Positions 38,224 through 49,647 of a stretch of 64,000 nt of DNA are shown here, in pieces. The stretch is from Aulostomus chinensis. Lineage: Eukaryota; Chordata; Actinopteri; Syngnathiformes; Aulostomidae. The stretch's first letter is position 1. The number at the start of each line of letters is the position of its first letter. The translations under genes were made by a program, and so were the position numbers. The notes under the pieces were generated by a model, which was given only the letters and a program-made list of their open reading frames with translations, searched no databases and was not told the DNA's origin. The stretch spans positions 6,897,001 to 6,961,000 of the forward strand of contig JBBMOA010000004.1 of the NCBI GenBank assembly GCA_037954235.1, in the 5' to 3' direction.

Positions 38224-39049
38224 TAGTGATGTGTCGTTCGCGAACGAGCCGGCTCGAAGAGCCGATGCTTTGTAGTGAACGAGAAGAGCCGATGCCCGTC
38301 GGAGGGAGTCGAATCTTCAGCTGCCTTCTCAGCAGCGGTCTGTTCATGGCTCCGTTCCGCGGAGAATCCATGCAGGCGGGGGCGGGAGTTTATTTTGATG
38401 GGCACATCATGCGGCCAATCACATGCGAGGACAGACCAGGATCATACCATTATGTGAAAGAAGGAAGGGGGACAGACGCTCCAAAGGCCGTGAATGTAGT
38501 GGTACAGGCCAGGTACACACACGGCAGAGAGAATTCCACAGCTGATGCTGCACTGGAGGTGAGGTCCTACCTTCAGGAGCCCCTCATCCAGAGAGCTGAA
38601 GACCCACTGAAATGGTGGGAGGCCAAGGCTTCATGCTACCCACGCCTGGTTAAGGTAATGGTAGGAAGACTCTGCATTGTTGCAACATCGGTCCCCTCAG
38701 AGAGAGTCTTCTCAAAGACAGGACAAATTGTAACAGAGAGGAGAAATCGGATCAGCCCATCCAAACTGAGGCGTCTGGCTTTCCTGAATGCCAGTCTCCA
38801 CTAGACAATCTGTTCATACTTTGTTCACACTTTGTTCATTTGATTTGTATGTTTGATTGCTGTGGTTGTGTTCAGTTTTAAAAGTTTCATACATAAAAAT
38901 AAAGAGTTTATGAAAACACTGAATCAAAAATTGCTTGTGATACTGAATGAAAACTGAAGAGCCATTTGGGAGCCGTAAGGGCCGGCTCTCCTAAGAGAGC
39001 CGAGCCAAAGGAGCCGAATCTCTGAGAAGAGTCGAAATGCCCATCACTA
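38224..39049. mobile_element. hAT-family DNA transposon, internally deleted, inserted at the rint1 5' end
   Basis: The element is 826 bp and is flanked by a perfect 8-bp target duplication CACGAAAC (38,216-38,223 and 39,050-39,057), the size made by hAT transposases. The termini start TAGTGATG and end CATCACTA, with further similarity to about 17 bp. Both subterminal regions are rich in GAGCC words, the usual kind of transposase-binding repeats. Only the C-terminal transposase part is present, so it is probably non-autonomous. It lies 13 bp upstream of the rint1 start codon (38,202), with its coding strand opposite to rint1. An AATAAA lies near 38,898. Confidence 0.92.
38229..38804 (+). pseudogene. 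hAT transposase fragment (C-terminal dimerisation domain)
   Basis: Open frame of about 191 codons starting inside the left end of the hAT element. The first 60 or so residues are translated terminal and subterminal DNA. The rest is a transposase C-terminus: DPLKWWEAKASCYPRLVKV, ATSVPSERVFSKTGQIVTE and RNRISPSKLRRLAFLNASL are the hallmark words of the hAT dimerisation domain (ZBED-like). The RNase H-type catalytic core and the BED finger are missing, so it cannot be an active transposase. Confidence 0.85.
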
Positions 39050-39057
39050 CACGAAAC

Positions 39058-39747
39058 TTCCTACGTGGTAAGTCTGGGTCCACGGAGGGAGGCGCTGATT
39101 GGAGGACACGGCGTTGCCCGCGGGCGGGGACACTGCGTCTCCATGTGCTTGTTATTCCGTGTGCATCCGGCGGGGGGCAGCACGGACCTTCACGCTGCGC
39201 ATGTTGCCGGGAGTTTGATATCGATAATAATGAATAAGTTAGAACAGTAACCAAGTCTTAGATGGATGTGTTGGGGAGATTTCACTCAGATGTTTGTTAA
39301 TTCAGTTCCTTCTGTCAAACGAGCCAGCGCTTCACCCTGAGATGAAGGTCTGAGACTAAGATCAAAGTCCAAGGCAGAGATCAAGGGCTCACACAGAGAT
39401 TAAAGTCTTAAACTGAGACTGATGTCTCAAATTCATCTGAACCAAATTCCACTGACAGGCACTGTTCTGATGTCTTTATGTTTCAGGCCACTAAAATAAA
39501 AAATAAAAAAATCTCTGAATCTCTCCCAGTTTGTGCTCCATTGTCCTGAGTTCAGATGTAAGTTGATCCACATGAACCCTCGGCAGGATCTGATGTCTCC
39601 ATCAGGGTTCCGTATTCATGCACAGAAGAGTGATACAAATAACTTTGTGTTCTATGTAAGCTTTTTTCATGAACGCACACATTTGAGGAGGTAGAAGACC
39701 TCACGTGCACCCAGCAAATCACACGGCTGATCCTGAAGCCAAACATG
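39058..39747. other. Intergenic DNA upstream of rint1 beyond the hAT element
   Basis: Probably contains the original rint1 promoter, CpG-containing at about 39,060-39,240 (for example CCGCGGGCGGGGAC read across 39,118-39,131). No coding region seen. Confidence 0.45.
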
Positions 39748-40410
39748 GCTGCACCTCCCCCTGCCCCTGCACCTGCACCTGTACTCTGCACCTGTACCCT
39801 GCCCCCTGCACCTGCACCTGTACTCTGCACCTGTACCCCGCCCCTGCACCTGTACCCTGTACTCTGCACCTGCACCTGCACCTGTACTCTGCACCTGTAC
39901 CCTGTACCCTGCACCTGCACCTGCACCTGCACCTGCACCTGCACCTGCACCTGCACCTGTACCTGCACCTGTACCCTGCCCCCTGCACTGGTACTCTGCA
40001 CCTGTACCCTGACCCCTGCACCTGCACCTGCACCTGTACTCTGCACCTGTACCCTGCCCCCTGCACCTGCACCTGTACTCTGCACCTGTACCCTGCCCCT
40101 GCACCTGTACCCTGTACTCTGCACCTGTACCCTGTACTCTGCACCTGTACCCTGTACCCTGCACCTGCACCTGCACCTGCACCTGTACCTGCACCTGTAC
40201 CCTGTACTCTGCACCTGTACCCTGTACTCTGCACCTGTACCCTGTACCCTGCACCTGCACCTGCACCTGTACCTGCACCTGTACCCTGTACTCTGCACCT
40301 GTAGCCTGTACCCTGCACCTGCACCTGTACCTGCACCTGTACCCTGTACCCTGTACTCTGCACCTGTAGCCTGTACCCTGCACCTGCACCTGTACCTGTA
40401 CCTGTACCAT
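39748..40410. repeat. Hexamer-based minisatellite (CACCTG/TACCCTG)
   Basis: About 660 bp built from CACCTG and TACCTG hexamers with interspersed TACCCTG and TACTCTG words, giving larger repeats such as GCACCTGTACCCTGTACTCT. The period of six leaves long artificial open frames on both strands. Confidence 0.95.
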
Positions 40411-43147
40411 GCGCTGAGAGTGGGGGATGGGTAACACTTTGATGCTCATTCGTGACAGCCCAGCTCTGTGTTTTGGTCAAGATAGGCAGATATTTACATT
40501 TTACCTGCATTTCATGAAAATGAAAAGGTCCAAGGCTTCAGGTGCGCAAGGGAGGAAACGAATGAAAGGAGGAGGAGAAGAAAGTCCGATATAGAAGTGT
40601 TGTCTTATGTTATCTTTAAATGCCGTTCTGTGTGCAACATCGTTAGATGTTTCATTTGTAGCAGCTAGCTAGCTAAGTAGCAATAACTGAATAAAGCTAA
40701 TGCTACATAATAATGCTACGATAGCTGTTGGACTCAGATAACGTTCCAGATTGAAAGGTGTGAGGCTGAAGGGCAAGCCAGTGGCTCGCTACCTGGACAA
40801 CTGCTCCTTCCTGTGCTCAAGTTTGACAGACAAGAATCAGTGCTAATGGCTGACACGAACGCACACAGACAACAACAACAGATTTCTGCACTCACTGGCC
40901 GGCACCAGAGATGTGAGCCCCACTGGGCATCGTAGCTCATTGTTGTAAGCGAGACTGATATTGAAGCATTTCAATAAATCAGCTCTACACTGGATTACTG
41001 GGTTGCAAATTAGCAGCAGTCAGGCTCAAGAGAAAATGATGCAGTGAGGCAGAAAAGTTTCATTATGACTGAGTTCTGTGAGATTTTAAGAGTGACACCT
41101 GCCCAGCAGCATGTGTGGAGCTGTTTGGTTGTTACTCAGAGTTATGTTGTTATCTCAGTGGTGCAAGCTTTTGGTTCAGAAATTCATGAATCACAACTTA
41201 AGTAGAACTAATTTTCAACTAAGTTCTAACTTAGTCTGAACTAAGTTTGAACTTGCACACAGCCGGTGCAGCAGGACGCAGTGGCTGTTTGTTCTACTCT
41301 GCAGCTCCATGTTGGTGCTTGTATGAGGCTCATATCTACTCTCTCACTGTCCAGATGCACTCAGGAAACATCTGCAGAAGCCGCCAGCTGCTGGAGAAGA
41401 AACATCTGGTCTCCATCTCCATCCCCCTCTGAAGCAGTCAGACAGGGTCACTTGTGGTCTCTGTATAAGTTCATTGATAGCACTGCTACATCATTAGCAT
41501 TATCAGTATTATTATTGTTGTTGTTGAATACTACAATACCTTGTTACTAATGAAATGCAGGTTTTATCAGATTAAATTAAGTGTATTTGTACCACAGTAT
41601 GGATGTTCTGTCTGGTTGTACTCAGCTGCAGGTCTCCAGCTCCCTTCACTGAGCTCCAGCCTGCAGCATACAGGATGAACCAGTTCTGCTGGACGTAGCA
41701 CCATTTCAGTCCCTGTTGTTGAAGTGAAAATATCTGCTGTCGTTAAAAATGTTCCCCCAATCTCACCTCGGGCACCAAAAAAGCTCAGTCCGGCCCTGCA
41801 GGCACGGCTGCAGGTGAAACCCTGAGCTTAGTTGTGTGTCTCTGGCTCTCCTGTGCTGGTGAGAACACTTAGAACTGCGTTTGAGGTCAGTTTGATGGAA
41901 GTGCTGCTTGTCTGAAGGGGGACACACAGGGTTCAGGACCAGGGGGAAATCAGGAGATGATAATCAACAGTTTCAAATTAATGTCAAGCTGCTTGTTTCC
42001 TGCAGCATCCCAACATGAACACCGTCACCATCATTGCTAGCAAAGCTATGTCTTTGCAAGAGTACAGCAACACTCGTACCGGCTCAGCTATGGTCTTCCC
42101 CGGACCCAAGCTGTCCTCAGAACCAGGCTCACCCTGGACCCAGGTTCTCCTCAAGGGACGTTTTACCAGGGTGGTGCACTCAGACGATGTCACTGGGTGC
42201 CCCCTGGGTGCCCTTTTGGGCATTTAGACACTGCAATGTAGACTGTTTGAAGCGAGGGGAGTAAGGAGACCCGGTCACCTGAGCCAGCACCTGCTGTCAG
42301 TCCCGAGGTCAACTTGAGGACCAGCAGCTAGTGGCTCAGCAGAGGCCTCTTCCCTCAGGCAGCCTGGTGATACATGAGGACTCAGATCACTTGAAGCACC
42401 CGGTCAACACACACACACACACACATATGCACGTACACACATGCACGCACACATACACAAGCACGCAGACACACACACACCGATACACACACATACACAA
42501 GTGCGCACATACACACGTATCCCTCCACCCTGACTTCAAGCTCTTTGAAGTCTGAAATCAGGAACTTTTCATGTGACTGTTGCTTCTTTCATTGAGTGTT
42601 TATAATATTGTAGGAAGGAGAGTGTCACCCCCACACACACACACTCACTCACACACACACACACACGCATGCAGGAACAAACTCTGATCCTGTCGTGGCT
42701 CCCTGCGGTACTGGAGGAGTTCAGGGTCTTGGGGGAGGAGGTTCCTCCTCAGCAGTGCTGGAGCTCAGAAGCTCCTGCTGACGCCTTCAATGACACTGAA
42801 GAAGAAGAATCATTTCCTGCAGAAAATGCACTGTGGAAGTGGAGCTGTAAGCTGCTGAAATCAACCGAAGGCTGTAGCAGGAAGCTCAGTTTAGCACGCC
42901 AGTCTCCGGGCTCTGGGGGAGCTCCCGCTGCTCTTGGAGGCAGTTTGATCCTTAACCAGGAAATCAGTCCGTGTGAAAACCGCACCAGCAGACAGAGGAC
43001 CACTTCTCTGCATTGATATGAATGATTAACCTCGCAGGGCGGGACACCAGGGGACTGAGCGAACGTTGTTTTGGTTTAGTTCAAATTTCTTCACGAGTGA
43101 GAGTGATGTCACTCTCGCATTTCAAAACCAATCAGAAAAAGCTGAAT
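40411..43147. other. Gene-free intergenic DNA
   Basis: No exon of a known family found. It holds CA-rich microsatellite DNA at 42,407-42,515 and 42,630-42,667. A 70-codon open frame at 42,015 has no features I recognise. Confidence 0.55.
42407..42515. repeat. Imperfect (AC)n repeat
   Basis: CA-rich run interrupted by TATG, GCACG and CGAT words. Confidence 0.85.
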
Positions 43148-43553
43148 AATTCCAAAAGTAGGGCTGCAGGGTGGTGCAGTGGTCCTCACTGTGGCCTCAC
43201 AGAAAGAAGGTGCCGGGTTCGAGTCCCGGCTCGGGCGCAGGGTCTTTCTGGGTGAGTCTCCATGTTCTCCCCGTGTCTGCGTGGGTTCTCTCTGGTACTC
43301 CAGCTTCCTCCACAGTCCAAAGACATCAATTTGGGGATGAGGCTGATTGATTCTCTAAATTGACCGTAGGTATGAATGTGAGTGTGAATGGTTGTTCGTC
43401 TCTGTGTGTTGGCCCTGCGATGGACTGGCGACCTGTCCAGGGTGAACCCTGCCTCTCGCCCGTAGATGCTGGGATAGGCTCCACCCCCCCGCGACCCTTA
43501 ATGTGTAGGAATAAGCGGAAGATGACGATGGATGGATGGAATTCCAAAAGTAG
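43148..43553 (+). mobile_element. tRNA-derived SINE, full length with target duplication
   Basis: The element is 43,162-43,539 between two perfect 14-bp direct repeats AATTCCAAAAGTAG (43,148-43,161 and 43,540-43,553). The head has a pol III A-box-like GGTGGTGCAGTGG and a B-box GGTTCGAGTCC near 43,214. The body includes TCCACAGTCCAAAGACATCA, and the 3' end is an ATGG repeat. The same family occurs on the minus strand at 9,321 and 14,771. I do not recall its database name. Confidence 0.85.
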
Positions 43554-43577
43554 AGAGATTCTACAATTCTCCAATTT

Positions 43578-44130
43578 CATTTAGCAGACGCTTTTGTCCA
43601 AAGCGAAGTACAACACAAGCAAGAATTTAGACTTAATTAAGGAAAAACCCATAGGAAGCGCAAAAGTGCTTCAGTTGTGATTTGGTCACAGGTACTGCCA
43701 TCTAGTGGCAGAAGAAGTGTCGCCCCCGCCCTTTTTTTTTTTTTTTTCTTTTTTTTTGGACAAACATAAAACATAACACAGCACAGTTAGTGCTACATAG
43801 TCACTAAGTGCTGGGTCTTGGACCCTCTGACTGATTCTACCCCAAAGAGGAGCAGAGTCAGGTTCAGTGCCTCGGTGCTCTCTGAACAATTGAGTCTTCA
43901 ATTGTCTCTTAAAAGTAGAAAGGGACTCAGCAGAACGCACAGAGTTCGGTAGTTGGTTCCACCATTTGGGAACAACAGAAGAGAAGAGTCTGGCTAGAGA
44001 TTTGGAGCAGCGCTGGGCTGGAAGCACCAGGCGTCTTTGGCATGCAGAGCGTAGTGGGCGAGAAGGAGAGTAGACCTGGATCAGGGATTCCAGGTAGGCT
44101 GGAGCCGTTCTTGGGATTGTTGAGATCTGA
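43578..44130 (-). mobile_element. 5'-truncated L2-type LINE 3' end
   Basis: The minus-strand frame ends with the C-terminal tail of an L2/CR1-group reverse transcriptase: APAYLESLIQVYSPSRPLRS, then VVPKWWNQLPNSVRSAESLS and FKRQLKTQLF. After the stop come a short 3' UTR with a long poly-A/G low-complexity part (43,730-43,757) and the typical fish L2 tail CTTTGGACAAAAGCGTCTGC ending TAAATG at 43,578. The 5' limit is approximate. The frame continues upstream to about 44,250 with sequence I do not recognise. Confidence 0.75.
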
Positions 44131-44560
44131 GGGTTAAAGAGCGGATCATGTTTGAATGTCTCTGTTGCTGACACCAAATCTTCAGGCATGAAATTTTTAG
44201 TTTTGTATTTTATTACGTGTTTCACTGCCACTGTCCTGACAAAGCATTCCTGCCTAACGTGGAGCCTTAACTTTTACCCCACTGGAGACTGAATTGGCGA
44301 GGTCGGGTAGATGAGTCACTGCTGAGAGGATCAGTTTGGTGTCTGAGACTGATGTCAGAGTTTAATGAACCAAACTAGAATTTCAATCTGGCTGCTTGAG
44401 TCCTCACAGATTAAGTTCTCGTGCTGGAAACATGAAGTGAAGGGCCAGAGCCACTGGGCAGGGACGGCAGGAAGTCACCCCGTTACTGAGCAGGTCAGTC
44501 TGAAGATGACAACGTGAGACCGTCTGCCCAACAACACTCTGCTCCTGTCTTCAGATGAGT

Positions 44561-44562
<2 letters not shown>

Positions 44563-44637
<75 letters not shown>
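44563..44637. repeat. (GT)37 microsatellite
   Basis: Long uninterrupted GT run in intergenic DNA. Confidence 0.95.
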
Positions 44638-44639
<2 letters not shown>

Positions 44640-46456
44640 AACGTGCTGCAAAGGCACGTGGAGCGCCAGTCTCTCGTCATCACCACCTCCTTCATTGAGG
44701 GGAGCGCTGGCGTACGCCTGTATCTAACAGCACTGTTTCTCATGATCACTGCTAATTCACCACAAACACCACATTTATGAGGAAATAACAAAGTCTTGGA
44801 AAGCTCAGCTTGAAACGCCCATCATGGATGTGTCCTCCGTGGTGTGTGCCTGTCGCAGCAACCTTCGCCTTTGACTGTTGACCACCAAAACCGGACACTT
44901 CGACCAGAGGATATCGATGGCAAAGCTGCAGGATTTCCAAGAGACATTGCCAAGGCAACCGCCATGACTGCTCGTGTCACCAGCACAGAAACAGCACGTT
45001 ATCCAATGACAGTCTCCTTACGATGTAAACTATCCGGAAACGCCAGCATACCGACCTTCTGGAATGCAGCAACAGTCCGTGTGCTGGGATAAATGGCGCG
45101 CAGGACATGACGGTGTGTTCCCACGCCTCCAGGCTGGCGCCACGCCAGGCCGGGCCAGGCCAGTCCGTCTGTCCCATTCTCGCCAACACAATCTCCCGGG
45201 ACGCCTTGAAGGAATTCCTGCAGATATGTAACAAATAATCACTCGGATGACATACTTAGATTTTGCTGGTAAAGGTCAAAGGTCACTGTGACTGCACCAA
45301 ACACGATGTTTCTGTCCGTAACGCCAGAATTCACTCTCAGAATTACAACCAAATTACTTTTTCATCTTCTAAACTTCAGCTGGCCTGCTGGAGGGGGGGA
45401 ACCGGGCCGGCCCGGTCACAGCTGGAAGTTCTAGTTATCGGTGGTACTCTATGCTGCCGCTGATGCTTGTTACCATGCCAACCAGCCTGGTTCTTTGGTG
45501 TTGCGATCCGTGAGCACGTTTGGTACCCCGAAGACTGGGTTTGAGACCATTTTTAGAAATTAGGAAATGGAGTGTGCACAGACACTGAGCGCCGATATCA
45601 TCAAGTCCAGTTCTGTCAGACGTTCAGCAGTGACGAGCATCTTTTAGCTCGTTAGCGACCGCTGCCACCGTCTGATGGTCCTCGAAGCTCCACACACGCC
45701 CCAGTGGACTCAAGTTCCTTTGGGTTGTTTCTGCTCTTCAGTGGATGATCGACTCATGTGACCGTGAGTCAGTGCAGGGACCAACGCAGGCTACGACAGC
45801 CTGACCATATCAAACTTGCTCTGACGTTACTCAACTATGATGTCATTCTCAGCTGATAAAAAGGTCACTCAACTATGTTCTCATCTCTGCCAATGGCCTT
45901 TGATTCTGCATCGCACCTCGACCCCGGGGGGGGGGGGGGTCCATGGCATATAGTTACCTAAACAATCAGGATGTGTTGGCCAGATGGTTGCTGGGATGAC
46001 GTCCTGGGTTGATGATGTCACTGCCCACGTAGACCACCTTAGGTGACTTCATTCAGACTCTCAGTCACACAAACACACAGACACATCAGAAAGATTACAA
46101 GATAACGTGTGTGCATGTGTGTGTGCGTGTGTACATGCATGTGTGTGTGCGTGTGTGACAAATTAGAGGAAAGCTGAGAAGTCTGAGGATTTCCAGGCCA
46201 GTACGGAGAGTTTGATCTAATTTAATCTGGACGAGCTGTACTTCAGCGTTCTTCTGTCACACACAGGGCTTTTGAGGCCACGCCCTCAGATGCAGTGAAA
46301 GAATCTTAAGTTGAAATGAAATGATTTTGGTCATCTGAGGTCAAAGGTCAAGGTCAGTGAGACTGGTGATGGTCATTGAGAATTGAATTATTTGTATCGA
46401 GTCCACAGGTTCATGTCCACTTAGGGAGCTGTGAGTCAGAGCATCATTGTGCTTGT

Positions 46457-46480
46457 CCCTCCCTCCCTCCCTCCCTCCCT
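46457..46480. repeat. (CCCT)6 tract upstream of prl2
   Basis: Six CCCT units ending about 70 bp before the prl2 TATA box. The opposite strand has regular GGG runs that could form a G-quadruplex. Confidence 0.85.
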
Positions 46481-46548
46481 GGGATATTAAAGTGAGAGAG
46501 AGTGGGGGTCTGTGAGGGACCCTCAGATCAAACTGCAGCCCCTTTGAA

Positions 46549-46555
46549 TATAAAA
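46549..46555 (+). promoter_or_regulatory. prl2 TATA box
   Basis: TATAAAA, 56 bp upstream of the start codon, implying a 5' UTR of about 25-30 bases, normal for a pituitary-hormone-family gene. Confidence 0.7.
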
Positions 46556-46604
46556 GCTTCAGCTGCCTCAGCTGGGAGACTGAAGCTTGTTCTCGGCGTG
46601 CAGG

Positions 46605-48894
46605 ATGCCTGGAAACATCAGATCAGGTACGACAGCAAAAGAACGTTGCTGTTGTCCATCATGATGCTGTCCCTCTGGTTCAGGATTCCTCTGAACAGGT
46701 AGGAACTTCTTCATGTGCACATCATCTTCTGCTGTCTCCCAGTGTCTCTGGCGTGGGTGCTGTTCCTGAGCCTGGCGTGCAGCAGGCTGACCGGCGTGGC
46801 TGCAGCCCCCATCTGCACCAACGGCCAGGCTGGGTGCCACGTTCTCTCCCTGGCCAACTTGTTTGACCGAGTCATCCAGCACTCAGCCAGGATGCACAGC
46901 ATTTCAAACGACCTGCACTCCGAGTTCGTAAGTCCCGACTCTAAATGAGTACCGTGTGATGCTAAGTGTTTTATTAGGACTGAGTAACCCTTCAAACTGT
47001 CCTGCTTGATGCTCGTAACAGCAGCTGTGATATGCAGGAGTCTGTATATTCCTTGTACATCAATGCCAAATATTTTTGCTGCATGATCACATTTCTTGTT
47101 ACAATCATAATAAATAAGATCCTTTAAACATGAAAAGAGGGAGAAATTAGTCAATCAGCCAAAAATGAATAAAAAGTTATAAGAACATAGCAAGAAAATG
47201 AGCAAAAATGATAAGAAAATTTAAAGAATAAATAACACATTTTGGAAGAAATTAAGAAGAGTGTATATGTTCTGTTTTGCCCTTGTTTACTTTAAAGTTG
47301 TGATTAGATTAATTGTAGAAATCTTACAGATGAAATTACAATCAAACACACCAGACTGACTCAGACGCTGCTTCCTTTGTTTCCATCTTTAATCTTTGAG
47401 AGTAGACATGAGACAAATATGCTTGGCATGACTTTGCAGTAGTAAACTGGCCAGGTGGTCACATGTAAAAGCAGCTCCTTCTACTACTCCATTCATCCGT
47501 CCAGCCCTGACATTTAGAATACACATGACCTCTGACATTTCACTCTTGCATTCACGTTTGTCTGGTCAGGAGCAGTACTTCCTGCCCAGTAAGAATCAAA
47601 TTGGCCGGGTCGGTCGCAACTGTCACACCTCCACAATCCTCACCCCAAATGGCAAGGAGAACGCTCAGAGGATGGCGGTGAGTTAACCTTTCTCAAAGCC
47701 ATTTCCTGTCATTGCTGTGCACTCTGCACATTGAGAAGTTACAAGGTTGTGTGTGCGTTTCTATCTGTCCGTGTCTATGTACACGACTAGTTACTACTAC
47801 TACACGCCTGTATTGCAGTAGCTTACATTTCTATGCGGTGCTCGTGTGTGTGCAGAGGGAGGAGCTGACGGAGGTGATTCTGAAGCTGCTGGTGGCCTGG
47901 AGGGATCCGCTCTGGCACTTCCACCAGAGCGTCGCTCACCACCACGACTTCAACAACCTCAGCTCCAATAAAGCTCTGGAGATGAGCGACATGGTGCGCG
48001 AGCTGCGTAAAGGAGTGGAGAAAGTAGCTGAGAAGGTACTCCATCCCCCCGAACAACGGGGGCGCAACGTAGTCAATGGTCTGAGCCAGAGCTGGAAGAA
48101 GCACACACATGTATCACTGAAGCAGCAGTAATTCAATCTATTTAGTGAAGTACAAGTATAGTAGTACACATTTGAAATGTTCTCAAAAGTATTCAAAATA
48201 GTAGAGAAAAAAAAAGATTTTTCAAAACAAACCAGGAGCAACTGTCAGTATAAAATGCAGTCTTGCGACAGGAAGTGTCCAGTCTTCACTCGACTCTGTT
48301 ACTCCTCTGTGCTCTCAGCGGCTGCGTCATGCAGCTTCCAGGAATACGACGACTCCTGTTGCATAAGCTAACACTACAAATACCAGACGACCAAATGTTC
48401 AGATAGAGAACACTCAACCCCCGTCTGGGCGGAACACTGGGCCCTCAGTGGGGACTCTTGACCAGCAATGGTGTTCTTTTGTTTCATGCAGAACGTCAAA
48501 CAGCAATAATCACCAGTGACAGAACAAGACAGAACATGAAGCGAACTGGATGAACCAGAGAAGGTTCCAGTCAAACAGTGGTGCCATTAACACCATCAGA
48601 CAGGGACGTCACATGGAAGCTAGTGTTGGGTGATGAACAGCTGATGTGTATTTCTATTCAGGAAGTGTGTGAACACAACTGATGAGTGTGTTCTCTCAGA
48701 TGCAGAAGCTGGGAATCATCAGTAACTCTGTCAGCGGCCTGTCTTCTCTGGAGGACTTCCTGCCGTCGGACGCTGCCGAGTGGCGCCTGATGAAGGACTA
48801 CGACCTCCTCTACTGCTTCCGCCGAGACTCCAACAAGGTGCAGAACTACCTGAAGATCCTCAAGTGTCGCATTGTTCCTGAGCATGGATGCTAA
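46605..48894 (+). CDS. prl2: Prolactin 2 (prolactin/growth hormone family hormone), complete
   Basis: Secreted four-helix cytokine-type hormone. Exons 46605-46626, 46743-46927, 47570-47677, 47856-48035 and 48700-48894 have GT-AG borders and phases 1, 0, 0 and 0, the classic prolactin layout; 690 nt give 229 residues. A very short first exon splits the signal peptide (about 27 residues, core VSLAWVLFLSLACSRLTG). The mature chain starts near APICTNGQAGC and has six cysteines: two at the N-terminus, NCHTS and LLYCFRRDS forming the long bridge, and KILKCRIVPEHGC at the end. CHTSTILTP, LLVAWRDPL and FRRDSNKVQNYLKILKCRI are family hallmarks. The N-terminal cysteine pair, as in tetrapod prolactin, is missing from ordinary teleost prl1, which supports prl2. 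A TATA box lies 56 bp upstream. Confidence 0.9.
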
Positions 48895-49321
48895 ATGCTG
48901 GAAACCAACCGCGGCTGTTTAACTTCTGGAGATCTCGAGGGGATGGAAAGGAAATGCCTCAGTTTGAGCTACGCGGCTGTAGTTTTGGTTGTGCTTTCTC
49001 TCTGCAGGGTATGGAATGTTCACTCCCGAACCCCAAAGACTCGGGCAACCTTGACACCTGACATGAGTCAGTGTGGACAATGATGCATGCAGATGAGTCA
49101 ACCTGTGTTCAGGATGGATGAGTGTACATGTAACAACAGATTCATATCAAATGTCAATACAGCAATACCATATAAAACCTTTGAAGAAACATGGATGCAC
49201 TGTTCTGTCCTTCCTTATTACCCATGATGCTCTGCTTCTACAAGGTTTACAAGTTTGTCTTTAAAAAAGTCACAAACTTTAAAGGAAACTCTCTTAATGT
49301 CTCCATAGTCAGACAACAAGA

Positions 49322-49380
49322 GACTCAGGCTAGTTAGCTTAGCACAATGACTGGTAGTGGGTGGGAAGTGTTAGCGTAGC
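49322..49380. repeat. Inverted single copy of the 67-bp array unit
   Basis: TAGTTAGCTTAGCACAATGA and GTAGTGGGTGGGAAGTGTTA are the reverse complement of the array unit at 49,648-50,053, so the two can pair across a loop of about 270 bp. Confidence 0.8.
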
Positions 49381-49647
49381 TCCGTCTCTGCCTGCATTAA
49401 TATCAGGAGGGTTGTGTGTAACCTTGGTGATGAACACCAGTTTAACATGAGGAGACGTTGTAGTGGTAGAATCAGACACGTAGCCGGAACTACTTTCCTG
49501 ACTGGGCGCAGTGATTTGACGCAGCACCTCCAAAGCTCCACTGGAACTTGGGTCAACAGAACCAAAGGTTTGTTGAGGACTAGAAGAGCGACTGCTGCTA
49601 CTGCTGATGAGGAGGAGGAGGCGGATTCCTGCTGGACACACCAGCAT

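Larger units (their letters stand above)
44250..46500. other. Gene-free DNA upstream of prl2
   Basis: Contains (GT)37 at 44,563-44,637, a diverged repeat relic at about 45,090-45,300 with the fish-repeat-like words GGAATTCCTGCAGATATG and GGTCAAAGGTCACTGTGACT, a poly(G) run near 45,925 and a (CCCT)n tract at 46,457. No exon seen. Confidence 0.55.

Noticed and set aside
39552..40510. Four open frames of 200-263 codons, rich in Gly-Thr, Tyr-Arg-Cys or Pro-Ala-Pro
   Set aside because: Translation of the CACCTG/TACCCTG hexamer array; all frames are open by periodicity.
42015..42227. 70-codon open frame
   Set aside because: Short, no homologue recalled, no promoter or splice context; the opposite strand is equally open.
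43200..43240. tRNA-like B-box GGTTCGAGTCC suggesting a tRNA gene
   Set aside because: It belongs to a dispersed tRNA-derived SINE with a 14-bp target duplication and a long non-tRNA body; no cloverleaf can be formed.
45090..45300. Possible gene fragment near GGAATTCCTGCAGATATG
   Set aside because: The words resemble a common fish interspersed repeat ending in GGTCAAAGGTCACTGTGAC; no coding pattern.
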